A DNA stretch of 64,000 nucleotides from Paracoccus liaowanqingii. Its GTDB lineage: Bacteria; Pseudomonadota; Alphaproteobacteria; Rhodobacterales; Rhodobacteraceae. Shown one piece after another: positions 1 through 7,541 of the stretch (positions are counted from its first letter, which is position 1; the number at the start of each line of letters is the position of its first letter). The stretch covers positions 3,164,001-3,228,000 of the forward strand of contig NZ_CP038439.1 in assembly GCF_004683865.2 (NCBI RefSeq). The letters are read 5' to 3'. A model generated the notes under the pieces. That model was not told the origin of the DNA. It searched no databases and was given only the letters and a program-made list of their open reading frames with translations. The position numbers and the translations under genes are program-made.

Positions 1-12
1 ATTGCTGTTCGG

Positions 13-390
13 ATGATAAACGTCATGGGTTTCGATGGCTCGGTGACGCTCCGGTCCGTGCTGGATATCCGTTTGGGGACGCTGCTTCAATCAGGCTTTG
101 TCATGAGGGTATGCGAAGGCCCTGGTTCCGTGCTTCTGACCGCGTCAGGCGGCTCGATTGCAGAAATGAGCCATGATGGATCAGCTGCAGCAACATCAGA
201 CGTCATCCTATTTGACCTGAACGGAGGCTTTTCTCTCGATGTTCAGCACGGCTGGTTCGACACGTATGCTGACAGCTACTCACTCGTCGCCGAGGAAGGC
301 ACCAAAGCCCTGAGGGTTGCCGACGGCTCCTCGATTAGCAGGAGCGCTCAAATCTTCAAGACATTAGTATTCTTGATCCTTCCGATCTAG
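13..390 (+). CDS. Hypothetical protein, possibly 5'-partial
   Basis: A 125-residue frame that I do not recognise. The frame is open from base 1, so the true start may lie before the window. The last ~15 residues (SAQIFKTLVFLILPI) are hydrophobic and unlike the rest. They fall just before an IS5-type fragment, so the native C-terminus may have been replaced at an insertion junction. No signal peptide or motif is clear. The coding call rests only on frame length and ordinary composition. Confidence 0.35.
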   Translation: MINVMGFDGSVTLRSVLDIRLGTLLQSGFVMRVCEGPGSVLLTASGGSIAEMSHDGSAAATSDVILFDLNGGFSLDVQHGWFDTYADSYSLVAEEGTKALRVADGSSISRSAQIFKTLVFLILPI

Positions 391-451
391 GTCGTGTTAA
401 CAAATACGGATTCTCATCGCTGTGGAGGCATGATTCAAGCTGGTATTTGCG

Positions 452-562
452 ATGGAGACTAGCTTGGCACGAGTCTTGATGTCGGACAAGGAGTGGGCCT
501 TCTTTGAGCGGTTCATTACCCTTCAAGAGAAAGCACTTAATGGAGCGGAGGACTTTCTTTGA
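452..562 (+). pseudogene. IS5-family transposase, N-terminal fragment
   Basis: An ATG-initiated 37-codon frame contains MSDKEWAFFERFI, which resembles the start of IS5-family transposases (typically MSDxEWAFFEPF). It stops after ALNGAEDFL. Only the first ~25 residues match the family, so this is a scar of an otherwise lost element. The upstream bases (gattcaagctggtatttgcgat) also look like the leader of such an element. The fragment runs into the TTG start of the next frame and may supply its ribosome-binding site. Confidence 0.5.
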
Positions 563-888
563 CTACTAAAACAGAAAAGGGCGCGACGATGATCGCTACC
601 CAAAGATCAAAGCCCGATTTTGAGGTTAACAATGGGCCAATGTCCGTAGCCGTTCATCCTAACGGTGATCTGGTCCTATCGGGCTTAACAGGCGGTGAGC
701 GCGGCTTGAGAATCAAGGCATCTGTCAGTCTGGATGAGGTTCTTGCGTGGCTTCCCGAAATGATCGCGAAGGCTCGCAATCATACAGGAGGAAAAGCAAA
801 ACAGGAACTGACAGAAGCACTTCGGCAGGAGGGCTACATCGTCACAACTTCGCCGCGGGTTAAAATTAGCCCACTTCGTGGCGCATAA
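559..888 (+). CDS. Hypothetical protein, 109 aa
   Basis: A small soluble protein of unknown function with no signal peptide or membrane segment. The stretch PMSVAVHPNGDLVLSGLTGGERGLRIKA reads like a short beta-rich domain, followed by a helical part with QELTEALRQEGYIV. The start is uncertain. TTG at 559 has a good GCGGAGGA site 8 bases upstream, while ATG at 589 (MIATQRSK) is the first conventional start. The TTG and its binding site derive from the upstream IS5 fragment, so expression may have been rewired by the insertion. Confidence 0.45.
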   Translation: MTTKTEKGATMIATQRSKPDFEVNNGPMSVAVHPNGDLVLSGLTGGERGLRIKASVSLDEVLAWLPEMIAKARNHTGGKAKQELTEALRQEGYIVTTSPRVKISPLRGA

Positions 889-1025
889 CACCGCTCCTCA
901 AAAGTGAGGCAGGCCGGGGGTTCCCCATCAAACCGCCCGGAAAGTGAACGATGTTACGGTTCAGCGTCCAGAAGAGCGTTTTTCAGCAGCGTGCTTGGGG
1001 CGGCGTAACGACCGTCCGCTTCGGG

Positions 1026-1326
1026 CTCTTCGCGTCGATGCGACCAGGTTGCCGAGAGGCTGCTTTTCAGAAATATGGTGATCGCGGGCACCGCGATCGC
1101 TGATCCAGCGGACAGCCGCGCCTCCGCTTCGCTCTGGCACCGCTGACAATCTTGCATTTCGTTTTTCCGCCTGCCATCCGGCCGGCGATCCGAACACGGG
1201 CTCTGGTGCCGCTGCGCGTCAGCCTCCACGGAGAAATCCTTTTCCTCCCACGCGCAAGCGCGCGGGCCCCTCCCAATTTCACCGCTCCGGCCCCGTGTGT
1301 CAGATCACCGTCCGGCCGCAGGTCGG
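1026..1326 (+). repeat. Dispersed ~330-bp repeat, copy A
   Basis: This copy shares long near-identical blocks with copies at about 17320-17640 and 27794-28140. Shared blocks include a gcgatcgc-rich core (gatcgcgggcaccgcgatcg), cagcctccacggagaaatcc and the tail ccccgtgtgtcagatcacc. It ends abruptly at about 1326, where an IS3-family transposase fragment begins, so its 3' end is missing. A frame reading LRVSLHGEI..FLP is kept in part between copies but has stops in copy C, so coding is doubtful. I do not recognise the element. Confidence 0.75.
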
Positions 1327-1460
1327 CACCCGGATCTCGATGGATGGCAAGGGCCGGTGCATCGACAACATCTTCATCGAACGCCTCTGGCGGTCCCTGA
1401 AGTATGAATGCGTCTACGGGGCGCATTCCGAGACCTGCAGGCATCGCTATATTCAACTAG
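1327..1460 (+). pseudogene. IS3-family transposase (orfB), internal fragment
   Basis: The translated stretch ISMDGKGRCIDNIFIERLWRSL, followed by KYECVY, is the conserved D-N-x-x-x-E region near the C-terminus of IS3/IS2-type transposases. The similarity stops after about 40 residues and the frame then runs into unrelated sequence. No start and no N-terminal catalytic core are present, so this is a dead fragment. It abuts repeat copy A directly, so one of the two truncated the other. Confidence 0.7.
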
Positions 1461-1589
1461 CCTTTTACACAGAGCGAGGTATTCCAGACCGAACGACCAC
1501 GGGCTGTTTCTCGCGTTACGAAATGATTTCGACTGTCTGCCCGATAGAGGAAGTTCGATCTTGGCACACGTCCTAGCTACTGTCTCTGC

Positions 1590-2627
1590 ATGAACATTCT
1601 CGGCATTGATTTCACAAGCAGCCCCTCTCGGCGCAAGCCTATCACTTGTCTTTGGTGCACACTGGAGGGAGATCATCTGCTCACGCGGTCCCTTGAGGAG
1701 TGGTCCGACTTTGGCGCGTTCGACGCAGCATTGGCGCAGCCCGGGCCGTGGATTGCGGGAATTGATTTTCCCTTCGGTCAGGCCCGCCGCTTTGTCGAGA
1801 CTGCTGGCTGGCCATCGACCTGGGAGGGATATGTTCGACACGCGGGACAGCTTGGTCGCGACGGCTTTCGCGAAGCCCTGGAAGTGTACAAGGAAACCCG
1901 GGCTGCGGGTGACAAAGAGCATCGTCGTGAAACCGACAAGCAGGCGAGCTCGATTAGTCCACAGAAGCTTTATGGGGTGCCTGTCGGTCTGATGTTCTTC
2001 GAGGGTGCTCCCCGTCTTCTTGCTTCAGGCGTGACCATCCCCCACCTCCATGCCGGTGATGCGCAGCGTATCGTGGTTGAGGCCTATCCTGGCGTTCTGG
2101 CCCGTCAATTCATCGGTCTCCGTAGCTACAAGAACGATACGCGCAGCAAGCAAACTGCCGATCAGCGGCAGGCTCGCCATAGCTTGCTTCATGCCCTTCG
2201 TAACGCGGCGCTAGCCCGATACGGCTTCGGCATCATCGCCCCCGATAACCTCTGCGACGATCCCGGCGCTGACCATCTCGACGCTCTCCTCTGCGCCGTT
2301 CAGGCTGCGTGGGCTTGGCGGCAGCGTGATGCGAGGTTTGGCGCGCCGGATGTCGTAGACCCATTGGAAGGATGGATCGCCGATCCGCACATTTCCGATT
2401 GTCCTCCTGCGCATCAGTACCCTCAGCCTGCTGTTGCGGTGGCTCATCATCCAGACAGTCACGAACTGAATGATTGGGCGACCTACGGCCCCAAGAACGC
2501 CGAGATCAACCAGCTCGTCAGTCGCCTCGCTCTGGAACATGGACTGCGGCTGCACGAAATAGAAAATCTGATCCTGCAGGCGCTGATGGACCGGCTTGCC
2601 TCGGAGGAGACGGGGTCAAAGCCGTAA
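1590..2627 (+). CDS. DUF429 domain protein (predicted RNase H-fold nuclease)
   Basis: A 345-residue protein opening with MNILGIDFTSSPSRRKPITC, the G-I-D beta strand typical of DUF429, a family predicted to have an RNase H-like nuclease fold. A second acidic motif is GIDFPFG at about residues 57-63. The late D-A-L-L-C-A-V-Q-A-A-W motif (about residues 230-241) is also characteristic. The C-terminal ~70 residues extend past the usual domain. It lies 77 bases upstream of a tyrosine recombinase on the same strand, in an IS-rich stretch, consistent with cargo of an integrative element. Substrate and role are unknown for the family; a nuclease is an inference from the fold. Confidence 0.75.
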   Translation: MNILGIDFTSSPSRRKPITCLWCTLEGDHLLTRSLEEWSDFGAFDAALAQPGPWIAGIDFPFGQARRFVETAGWPSTWEGYVRHAGQLGRDGFREALEVYKETRAAGDKEHRRETDKQASSISPQKLYGVPVGLMFFEGAPRLLASGVTIPHLHAGDAQRIVVEAYPGVLARQFIGLRSYKNDTRSKQTADQRQARHSLLHALRNAALARYGFGIIAPDNLCDDPGADHLDALLCAVQAAWAWRQRDARFGAPDVVDPLEGWIADPHISDCPPAHQYPQPAVAVAHHPDSHELNDWATYGPKNAEINQLVSRLALEHGLRLHEIENLILQALMDRLASEETGSKP

Positions 2628-2649
2628 CGAGGCACTCTTTACACAATGA

Positions 2650-2744
2650 GCGTTTCGTCAAGAGTGGGAAAACACGCAGACAGCATTTGTAGGGGGAGGA
2701 TTGCATGGCCGAGCCCCGCGCCAACCGGCGTTTCGTCAAGAGTG
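2650..2744 (+). repeat. 17-bp direct repeat around the recombinase start
   Basis: GCGTTTCGTCAAGAGTG occurs at 2650-2666 and again at 2728-2744, 78 bases apart in the same orientation. The first copy is in the spacer after the DUF429 gene; the second lies inside the first codons of the tyrosine recombinase. The duplication could be a trace of a past recombination event or a site used by the recombinase. The sequence alone does not decide. Confidence 0.6.
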
Positions 2745-3304
2745 ACGGGATCGCGCACGTCGATGCCCATCAGCGCCACCGTGATTATCTGACGCCGGAG
2801 GAGATGACGCGTCTGCTGGCCGCGTCCCGATCCGGGCGGCATGGCCCGCGCGATCATGCCATGCTGCTCCTCATGTATCGACATGGACTACGAGTCAGCG
2901 AGCTGATCGCCCTGCGCCGCACCGACCTTGATCTGCAATCCGGCCATCTCTGGGTCCATCGTCTGAAACGCGGTCTCTCCACCAATCACCCCCTCGCCGG
3001 CGATGAGTTGCGCGCGGTCCGGCGCCTCCTCACGAAGCGGCAGGACAGCCTGTCCTGGCTGTTCCTGTCCGAGCGCGGTCAGCCAATGACGCGGCAGGCC
3101 GTCAATTATCTCTTGACGGTCATCGCGACACGGGCCGGCGTCGACGCTGTCCATCCCCATATGCTGCGACATTCCTGCGGTCATGCTTTGGCCCATGCAG
3201 GACGAGACCTGCGTCTGATCCAGGATTATCTGGGTCATCGCGATCCCCGGCATACAGCGCGCTATACGAGAACGGCTGCGACGCGGTTCGAAGGGCTTTG
3301 GTAG
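2705..3304 (+). CDS. Short tyrosine recombinase (FimB/FimE-like size)
   Basis: A 199-residue tyrosine recombinase made almost entirely of the catalytic domain. All six expected residues are visible: R63 in YRHGLRVSE, K88 in HRLKRG, H152 and R155 in HPHMLRHSCGH, H178 in YLGHRD and the nucleophile Y187 in TARYTR. There is no separate SAM-like arm- or core-binding domain, as in FimB/FimE and several plasmid or transposon resolvases. ATG 2705 has a strong GGGGGAGGA site just upstream. It sits between the DUF429 gene and the SNIPE-like nuclease, and may mobilise or invert nearby DNA. Target sites are not proven. Confidence 0.9.
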   Translation: MAEPRANRRFVKSDGIAHVDAHQRHRDYLTPEEMTRLLAASRSGRHGPRDHAMLLLMYRHGLRVSELIALRRTDLDLQSGHLWVHRLKRGLSTNHPLAGDELRAVRRLLTKRQDSLSWLFLSERGQPMTRQAVNYLLTVIATRAGVDAVHPHMLRHSCGHALAHAGRDLRLIQDYLGHRDPRHTARYTRTAATRFEGLW

Positions 3305-3421
3305 CAGCTCTATGCGGCATCGAGGACACTGTCGCTCCCACTTTCGGCAGCCGTGGGTGATATGGCTTGTCCAGAAACAACCAGCGAGAGAACATCGAAA
3401 AAAGAGGCAAACGGTGGACCG

Positions 3422-4771
3422 ATGGACGCATTTGTTTGGATCCTGCTTGCCCTGATGCTGGCAAGCCCTTTTTTTCTCGTTCTCTGGCTCCGGACACGAA
3501 AGAAGCTTGGGAGAGCCCGGCACGAAAACGACGCTTTTCGGAGCCGGCTCAAGCCCATCCTCTCCATCGAAGCTCAGGCAGAAACCCTCCGTGGCGAGCG
3601 CTCGGCGCTTGAAGCGCAGATCGATGAAATACGTGCTGCATATAAGGAGAAGCGGGCCCTGCTGGACAGGCTCAGTGAGCAAGTCGCGGTTTACGATGAG
3701 CGCTTGGCCTTTGCCGAGCTTGGTGTCTATGAGCCCCATTTCGATTTCACGGATAGCGAAGCCTACAAGGACGCGATCAAGGACTGCCGCGAAAAGCAAA
3801 AGCGGATGGTCTCGGCGAAAACGGCAGTCTCTGCGAATAACAACTGGACGGTCGACGGAAGCAAGGCCAAGGGCCAGACCATGATCAACCGGCAGACCCG
3901 CCTGACAATGCGGGCGTTCAACAACGAGGCCGAAGCAGCGATTGCCAACGTCCGTTGGAACAATGTGAATGCGATGGAGAAGCGCGTCCATGCCGCGGTC
4001 AAATCTATCGACGACTCGAACGCATCCATGCAGATCGAGCTGTCCGAGGCGTATGTCGCCTTGAAGATCAAAGAAATCCGGCTGACGCACGAGTATCGGG
4101 AAAAGCTGAAGGCAGAGAAAGACGAACGGGCTGAGGCCGCCAGGCTTTCGCGTGAAGAGGCAAAGTTGCTTCGAGACGCTGAGGCTGCCGAGCGCGAGGA
4201 GGCCAAGTATGAGGCCCTGCTGGACAAGGCCAGGAAGGAAGCCGAGGCAGCGGTCGGAAACGAAGCACTTTCGGAGAAGGTGGCCCTGCTTGAGGCTGAG
4301 CTTGCCACGGCGCATGCCGCGACAGAGCGGGCGCGGGCAATGGCCGAAATGACCAGAACAGGCTATGTCTACATCATCTCCAACATCGGGTCGTTTGGCG
4401 AGGATGTCGTCAAGATCGGCCTCACGCGCCGCCTCGATCCTGATGACCGCGTGCGCGAGCTGGGCGATGCGAGTGTACCGTTTTTGTTTGACACGCACGC
4501 CATGATCTACTCCGAGAATGCACCCGCGCTCGAGGCCGCCCTGCACACTGAATTTGCGGCGCAGAGAATCAACCTGCAAAATATGCGGAAGGAGTTTTTC
4601 CGTGTCGGCATTGACGCCGTCGAGGAGGCGGTGACACGGCTTGCACCGGATGCCGCCTTCTTTAAGGACAGGGAGGCACAGGAATGGCATGAGACGATGG
4701 CGAGGCGGAATGCGAGCCTCGCCGCGCTACAGCCGCTGGCAGGGAATGAGGTGCTGCCGACAGAGATCTGA
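3422..4771 (+). CDS. Membrane-anchored DUF4041 + GIY-YIG nuclease (SNIPE-like anti-phage protein)
   Basis: I start at ATG 3422 (449 aa) because it opens with a clear membrane segment (about residues 2-22, FVWILLALMLASPFFLVLWL) followed by basic RTRKK. A coiled coil follows (about 30-95), then a DUF4041-type region (about 95-245, including YEPHFDF and MINRQTRLTMRAFNNEAEAA), a second charged coiled coil, and a C-terminal Mug113-type GIY-YIG domain (about 314-400). That last domain has GYVYIIS, VKIGLTRRLDPDDRV and a later HTEFAAQR. This order matches SNIPE, an E. coli membrane nuclease described as cutting phage DNA during entry. ATG 3353 would add 23 polar residues before the anchor and is less likely. 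The neighbouring recombinase supports a mobile defence island. Activity is inferred, not shown. Confidence 0.8.
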   Translation: MDAFVWILLALMLASPFFLVLWLRTRKKLGRARHENDAFRSRLKPILSIEAQAETLRGERSALEAQIDEIRAAYKEKRALLDRLSEQVAVYDERLAFAELGVYEPHFDFTDSEAYKDAIKDCREKQKRMVSAKTAVSANNNWTVDGSKAKGQTMINRQTRLTMRAFNNEAEAAIANVRWNNVNAMEKRVHAAVKSIDDSNASMQIELSEAYVALKIKEIRLTHEYREKLKAEKDERAEAARLSREEAKLLRDAEAAEREEAKYEALLDKARKEAEAAVGNEALSEKVALLEAELATAHAATERARAMAEMTRTGYVYIISNIGSFGEDVVKIGLTRRLDPDDRVRELGDASVPFLFDTHAMIYSENAPALEAALHTEFAAQRINLQNMRKEFFRVGIDAVEEAVTRLAPDAAFFKDREAQEWHETMARRNASLAALQPLAGNEVLPTEI

Positions 4772-4906
4772 TGACGAAATTACTTAATCCAGATGTGAGC
4801 GTCCTCAAACGGTGCAGCTACCTCGTGCGCATAGGAAGCGGACGTTCAGCGGTCGGAAAAGCATCGTCGCGAAGAGCCCAAAGCTGCCTTTCGTGAGGAT
4901 GGAGTC

Positions 4907-5860
4907 CTATAGGGCTTTGGGCCAGATCAGGTCTTCAAGATCCTCTAGCTTTCTGACGGAAGCCTGCCAGTCGCAGATGGCGATGCCGCGCATGTCACTC
5001 GCCCCGTGGAGCATCATCAGCGTCGTCAAGCGTCGGCGCATTGCATTGTTATAGTCCTCTGCGGGCACACCATAGCCTTCAAGGAATGCCCGGAGGCGGT
5101 CGGGGACGCCTGCGCACATGAAGGTACTTGGGCCCAAGAGATCGTATTCGCGCCAGCCCGTCATCACGTCACCGAAGTCGATGACCGCCGCCAACTGCCA
5201 GCCATCGGACGTTTCTGTCAGTAGCAAATTTTCTGGAATCCATTCCCCGGTCAGGATAACAGGCTGCACTTCCGCGGGCAGCACTGAGGGCGCCGCGTGT
5301 AGAAGGGCTGGCAGATCGGCTAACAGGGACTCCTCTAAGCCCTGACGTCTATGCCGCTCGATGCAGCCTTCGGTCTGACGCTTGATGAAGTCTGGCCAGG
5401 CCGGCTGCATCTCAAGCAACTCTCCGGGATCGACGGCCTGGACCTCTGCAATCGTGCGCCCAATTTCGCCTAGAATGGCGAGGCGTTCTTGCTCAGATAA
5501 TACCGGCCAGACCTCGGACCCTACTGTCCCGGGCAGCTTGGTGATGATCAGCCATGACCATCCGCTGTCCTCCCCTTCTGCCAGTATCCGAGGGATTGGG
5601 ACGGACAAACGGCCATCGAGTTGGCGCAGGGCAAGTCGTTCGACTGCGAACTGTGCAGCGTAGATCGGCGGGAAAATCTTTAAGATGGCGCTGCCATTCA
5701 AATCGACGACGAGGTTGGTTCCGGTTTTAAACGAGGTAGGCGAGATGGCATCCATATTTGCCCTTCGCGCAATCTCGATGACGAGGGGCAACCAGCGGTG
5801 GGAGCCGGACCGCCATCGCTCGAAGTCTTCTTCATCCGAGATGTCCGGCCAAAGTTTCAC
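4907..5860 (-). CDS. Aminoglycoside phosphotransferase-family kinase
   Basis: A 317-residue protein with the APH/choline-kinase fold. It has a nucleotide-lobe lysine in NGSAILKIFPP (K61), a hinge-like WSWLIITKLPG, and the metal-binding AVIDFGD (D228). The catalytic-loop motif usually reads H-x-D-x-x-x-x-N but here is TGEWIPEN: T204 replaces His and E206 replaces Asp, while N211 is kept. Such LTGE variants occur in an uncharacterised branch of the family, so aminoglycoside resistance cannot be assumed. The start is GTG at 5860 with GGTAGGA upstream. It stands alone, convergent with the SNIPE-like gene. Confidence 0.8.
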   Translation of the reverse strand: MKLWPDISDEEDFERWRSGSHRWLPLVIEIARRANMDAISPTSFKTGTNLVVDLNGSAILKIFPPIYAAQFAVERLALRQLDGRLSVPIPRILAEGEDSGWSWLIITKLPGTVGSEVWPVLSEQERLAILGEIGRTIAEVQAVDPGELLEMQPAWPDFIKRQTEGCIERHRRQGLEESLLADLPALLHAAPSVLPAEVQPVILTGEWIPENLLLTETSDGWQLAAVIDFGDVMTGWREYDLLGPSTFMCAGVPDRLRAFLEGYGVPAEDYNNAMRRRLTTLMMLHGASDMRGIAICDWQASVRKLEDLEDLIWPKAL

Positions 5861-5973
5861 AGTCCTACCCCCCTGTCATGCGGAGATAAGACGCCAAGCG
5901 TGAGAAAGATTCAACGGTAGCTCCGTCCCTCATAGCTACCGCCCGTGCATCAGGCAGGCATCGACGGGGCGAG

Positions 5974-5989
5974 CGTTTAATTATAAACG
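5974..5989. promoter_or_regulatory. AT-rich inverted repeat in intergenic region
   Basis: CGTTTA-ATTA-TAAACG is a symmetric 16-base dyad in the 264-base space between the divergent kinase and VOC genes. Its position suits an operator or promoter element. No regulator gene lies next to it, so the assignment is tentative. I see no gene in the rest of 5861-6124. Confidence 0.25.
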
Positions 5990-6124
5990 GCGCGCTATGC
6001 CTAAATCGTTGAGTTTTCGTAAAATCGCGCGCCAATTTCTGGAAGCCGTGCAGTATTCTGTCCTATGGATCGCAGATGAAACTCGGCATAATCGCCTATC
6101 ATCCTCTGACAATGGACCTGTCGT

Positions 6125-6541
6125 ATGATCAGCTATATCACCGTTGGTGCCGATGACATCCCGCGCGCGAAGCGATTTTACTCTGCATTCCTGCCTGCCC
6201 TCGGCTACGAACTGGTAGAAGGCCAGGAAGGTCTGAGCTACGAGCTCCCCGAGCTTCATGATGAGCCTGCCGTCTTGCCCGCATTTTACGTCAAACCCCC
6301 ATTTGACGGACGTCCGGCATCGGTCGGCAATGGCGCGATGGTCGCGTTCCATGCACGGAGCCAACAAGAAGTCCGTGAACTTCATTCGGCAGCGCTCGCT
6401 GCTAACGGCCGGGACGAAGGGCAACCCGGCTTCCGCGATGCGTATGGCCCTCATTTCTACGTTGGCTATCTCCGGGACCCTCAGGGAAACAAGATCGCGC
6501 TTTATTCCAACAATCCAGACGAGCCCGGACGAGACGGTTAG
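6125..6541 (+). CDS. VOC-family (glyoxalase/bleomycin-resistance fold) protein
   Basis: A 138-residue single-domain VOC protein. It begins MISYITVGADDIPRAKRFYSAF, the beta-alpha opening of the fold, and ends with HFYVGYLRDPQGNKIALYS, the canonical last strand pair with D-P-x-G-N-K. Such proteins bind a metal or small molecule, and the family includes isomerases, dioxygenases and drug-sequestering proteins. The substrate cannot be read here. The region from 6542 to the IS21 left end at 6693 holds no gene I recognise. Confidence 0.8.
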   Translation: MISYITVGADDIPRAKRFYSAFLPALGYELVEGQEGLSYELPELHDEPAVLPAFYVKPPFDGRPASVGNGAMVAFHARSQQEVRELHSAALAANGRDEGQPGFRDAYGPHFYVGYLRDPQGNKIALYSNNPDEPGRDG

Positions 6542-6692
6542 GCCGCCATTTGCCCAAGTCCGATAAAAGCCCGCTTCGTCCATGTCCCGCAAAGCGGCCA
6601 AGGACGCGGCGCAGGGTCATCGACGTGAAGAGCCTTTAACCGCCCTTGGACGCAGGTTCTCCGCATGCAACAAAACTAGGGAGCGCTCTACC

Positions 6693-6744
6693 TGTCAATC
6701 GGCGCCCAATATTGACCCCCTTTCGGCGTGCAATTTTGACCCCT
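6693..6744 (+). repeat. IS21 left-end terminal repeats
   Basis: Two related repeats lie in tandem: one with CGGCGCCCAATATTGACCCC (within 6693-6720) and one with CGGCGTGCAATTTTGACCCC (within 6723-6743). They are inverted relative to the right-end repeats and are the likely transposase-binding sites. Confidence 0.75.
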
Positions 6745-6812
6745 TAGCTGTGTGGTGATCAGGGTCTGTCCCGACGCAGCTGATCATGTTGCGGAGGCGG
6801 GACAGACCCTGA

Positions 6813-7541
6813 TCAGGCGCGGTTCTTGAAGCGCCAGGACTCGTTGCCGGTTTCGAGGATCTCGCAGTGATGCGTGAGGCGGTCGAGCAGGGCCGTTGTC
6901 ATCTTGGCATCGCCGAAGACGGCCGGCCATTCGCCGAAGGCAAGGTTCGTCGTGACGATGATGGACGTGCGCTCGTAGAGCTTGCTGATCAGGTGGAACA
7001 GCAACTGGCCGCCTGCCTGAGCGAATGGAAGATATCCCAGTTCGTCGAGTACGATGAAGTCGAGACGGGTCAGGTATTCGGCCGTGCGCCCCTGTTTACC
7101 GCTGCGGCTCTCGGTATCGAGCCTGTTCACCAGATCGACCACGTTGAAGAAGCGGCCTCGGGTGCCGTTCCGTATCAAGGCGCGAGCGATCGCGATGGCG
7201 AGATGTGACTTTCCCGTGCCAGTGCCACCGATCAGCACGACATTGCGCTGGTCGGCCACGAATGTGCCAGTCGCAAGATCGCGCACCAGGCCCTCGTTGA
7301 CCGGTGTGTCGGCAAAGTCGAAGTCTTCGATATCCTTCGCGAGCGGCAGCTTTGCCACGGTGAGCTGATACTTGATCGATCGGGCCTGCTTCTCGGCGAT
7401 CTCTGACTGCAACAGATCACCGACAATACGGGGCGGTTCGAACTGGCGCTTGATACTGGTGGCCATGATCTCGTCATAGGCGCTGCGCATCCCGTAGAGC
7501 TTGAGAGTGGCCATCAATTCCAGAACCTGGGTGCGTTCCAT
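6813..7541 (-). CDS. istB: IS21 transposition helper ATPase IstB
   Basis: A 242-residue AAA+ ATPase with Walker [16 protein letters not shown] (about residues 104-118) and Walker [14 protein letters not shown]. It starts [18 protein letters not shown], the typical IstB N-terminal helix pair. IstB assembles on target DNA and recruits the IstA transposase. Full length with no interruption. Its start overlaps the istA 3' end by 68 bases, the usual IS21 coupling. Confidence 0.93.
   Translation of the reverse strand: MERTQVLELMATLKLYGMRSAYDEIMATSIKRQFEPPRIVGDLLQSEIAEKQARSIKYQLTVAKLPLAKDIEDFDFADTPVNEGLVRDLATGTFVADQRNVVLIGGTGTGKSHLAIAIARALIRNGTRGRFFNVVDLVNRLDTESRSGKQGRTAEYLTRLDFIVLDELGYLPFAQAGGQLLFHLISKLYERTSIIVTTNLAFGEWPAVFGDAKMTTALLDRLTHHCEILETGNESWRFKNRA

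Noticed and set aside
1152..1400. Possible small protein (LRVSLHGEI..FLP) encoded by the three-copy repeat
   Set aside because: The frame is interrupted by a stop in copy C and shifted in copy B, and no ribosome site is kept, so the repeat is treated as non-coding.
2888..4690. 600-codon open frame on the minus strand opposite the recombinase and SNIPE-like gene
   Set aside because: It covers two well-supported genes on the other strand, has Cys/His/Arg-rich composition typical of an antisense shadow, and shows no domain.
5981..6601. 206-codon minus-strand frame opposite the VOC gene
   Set aside because: Shadow of a gene with conserved VOC motifs; no ribosome site or homology.
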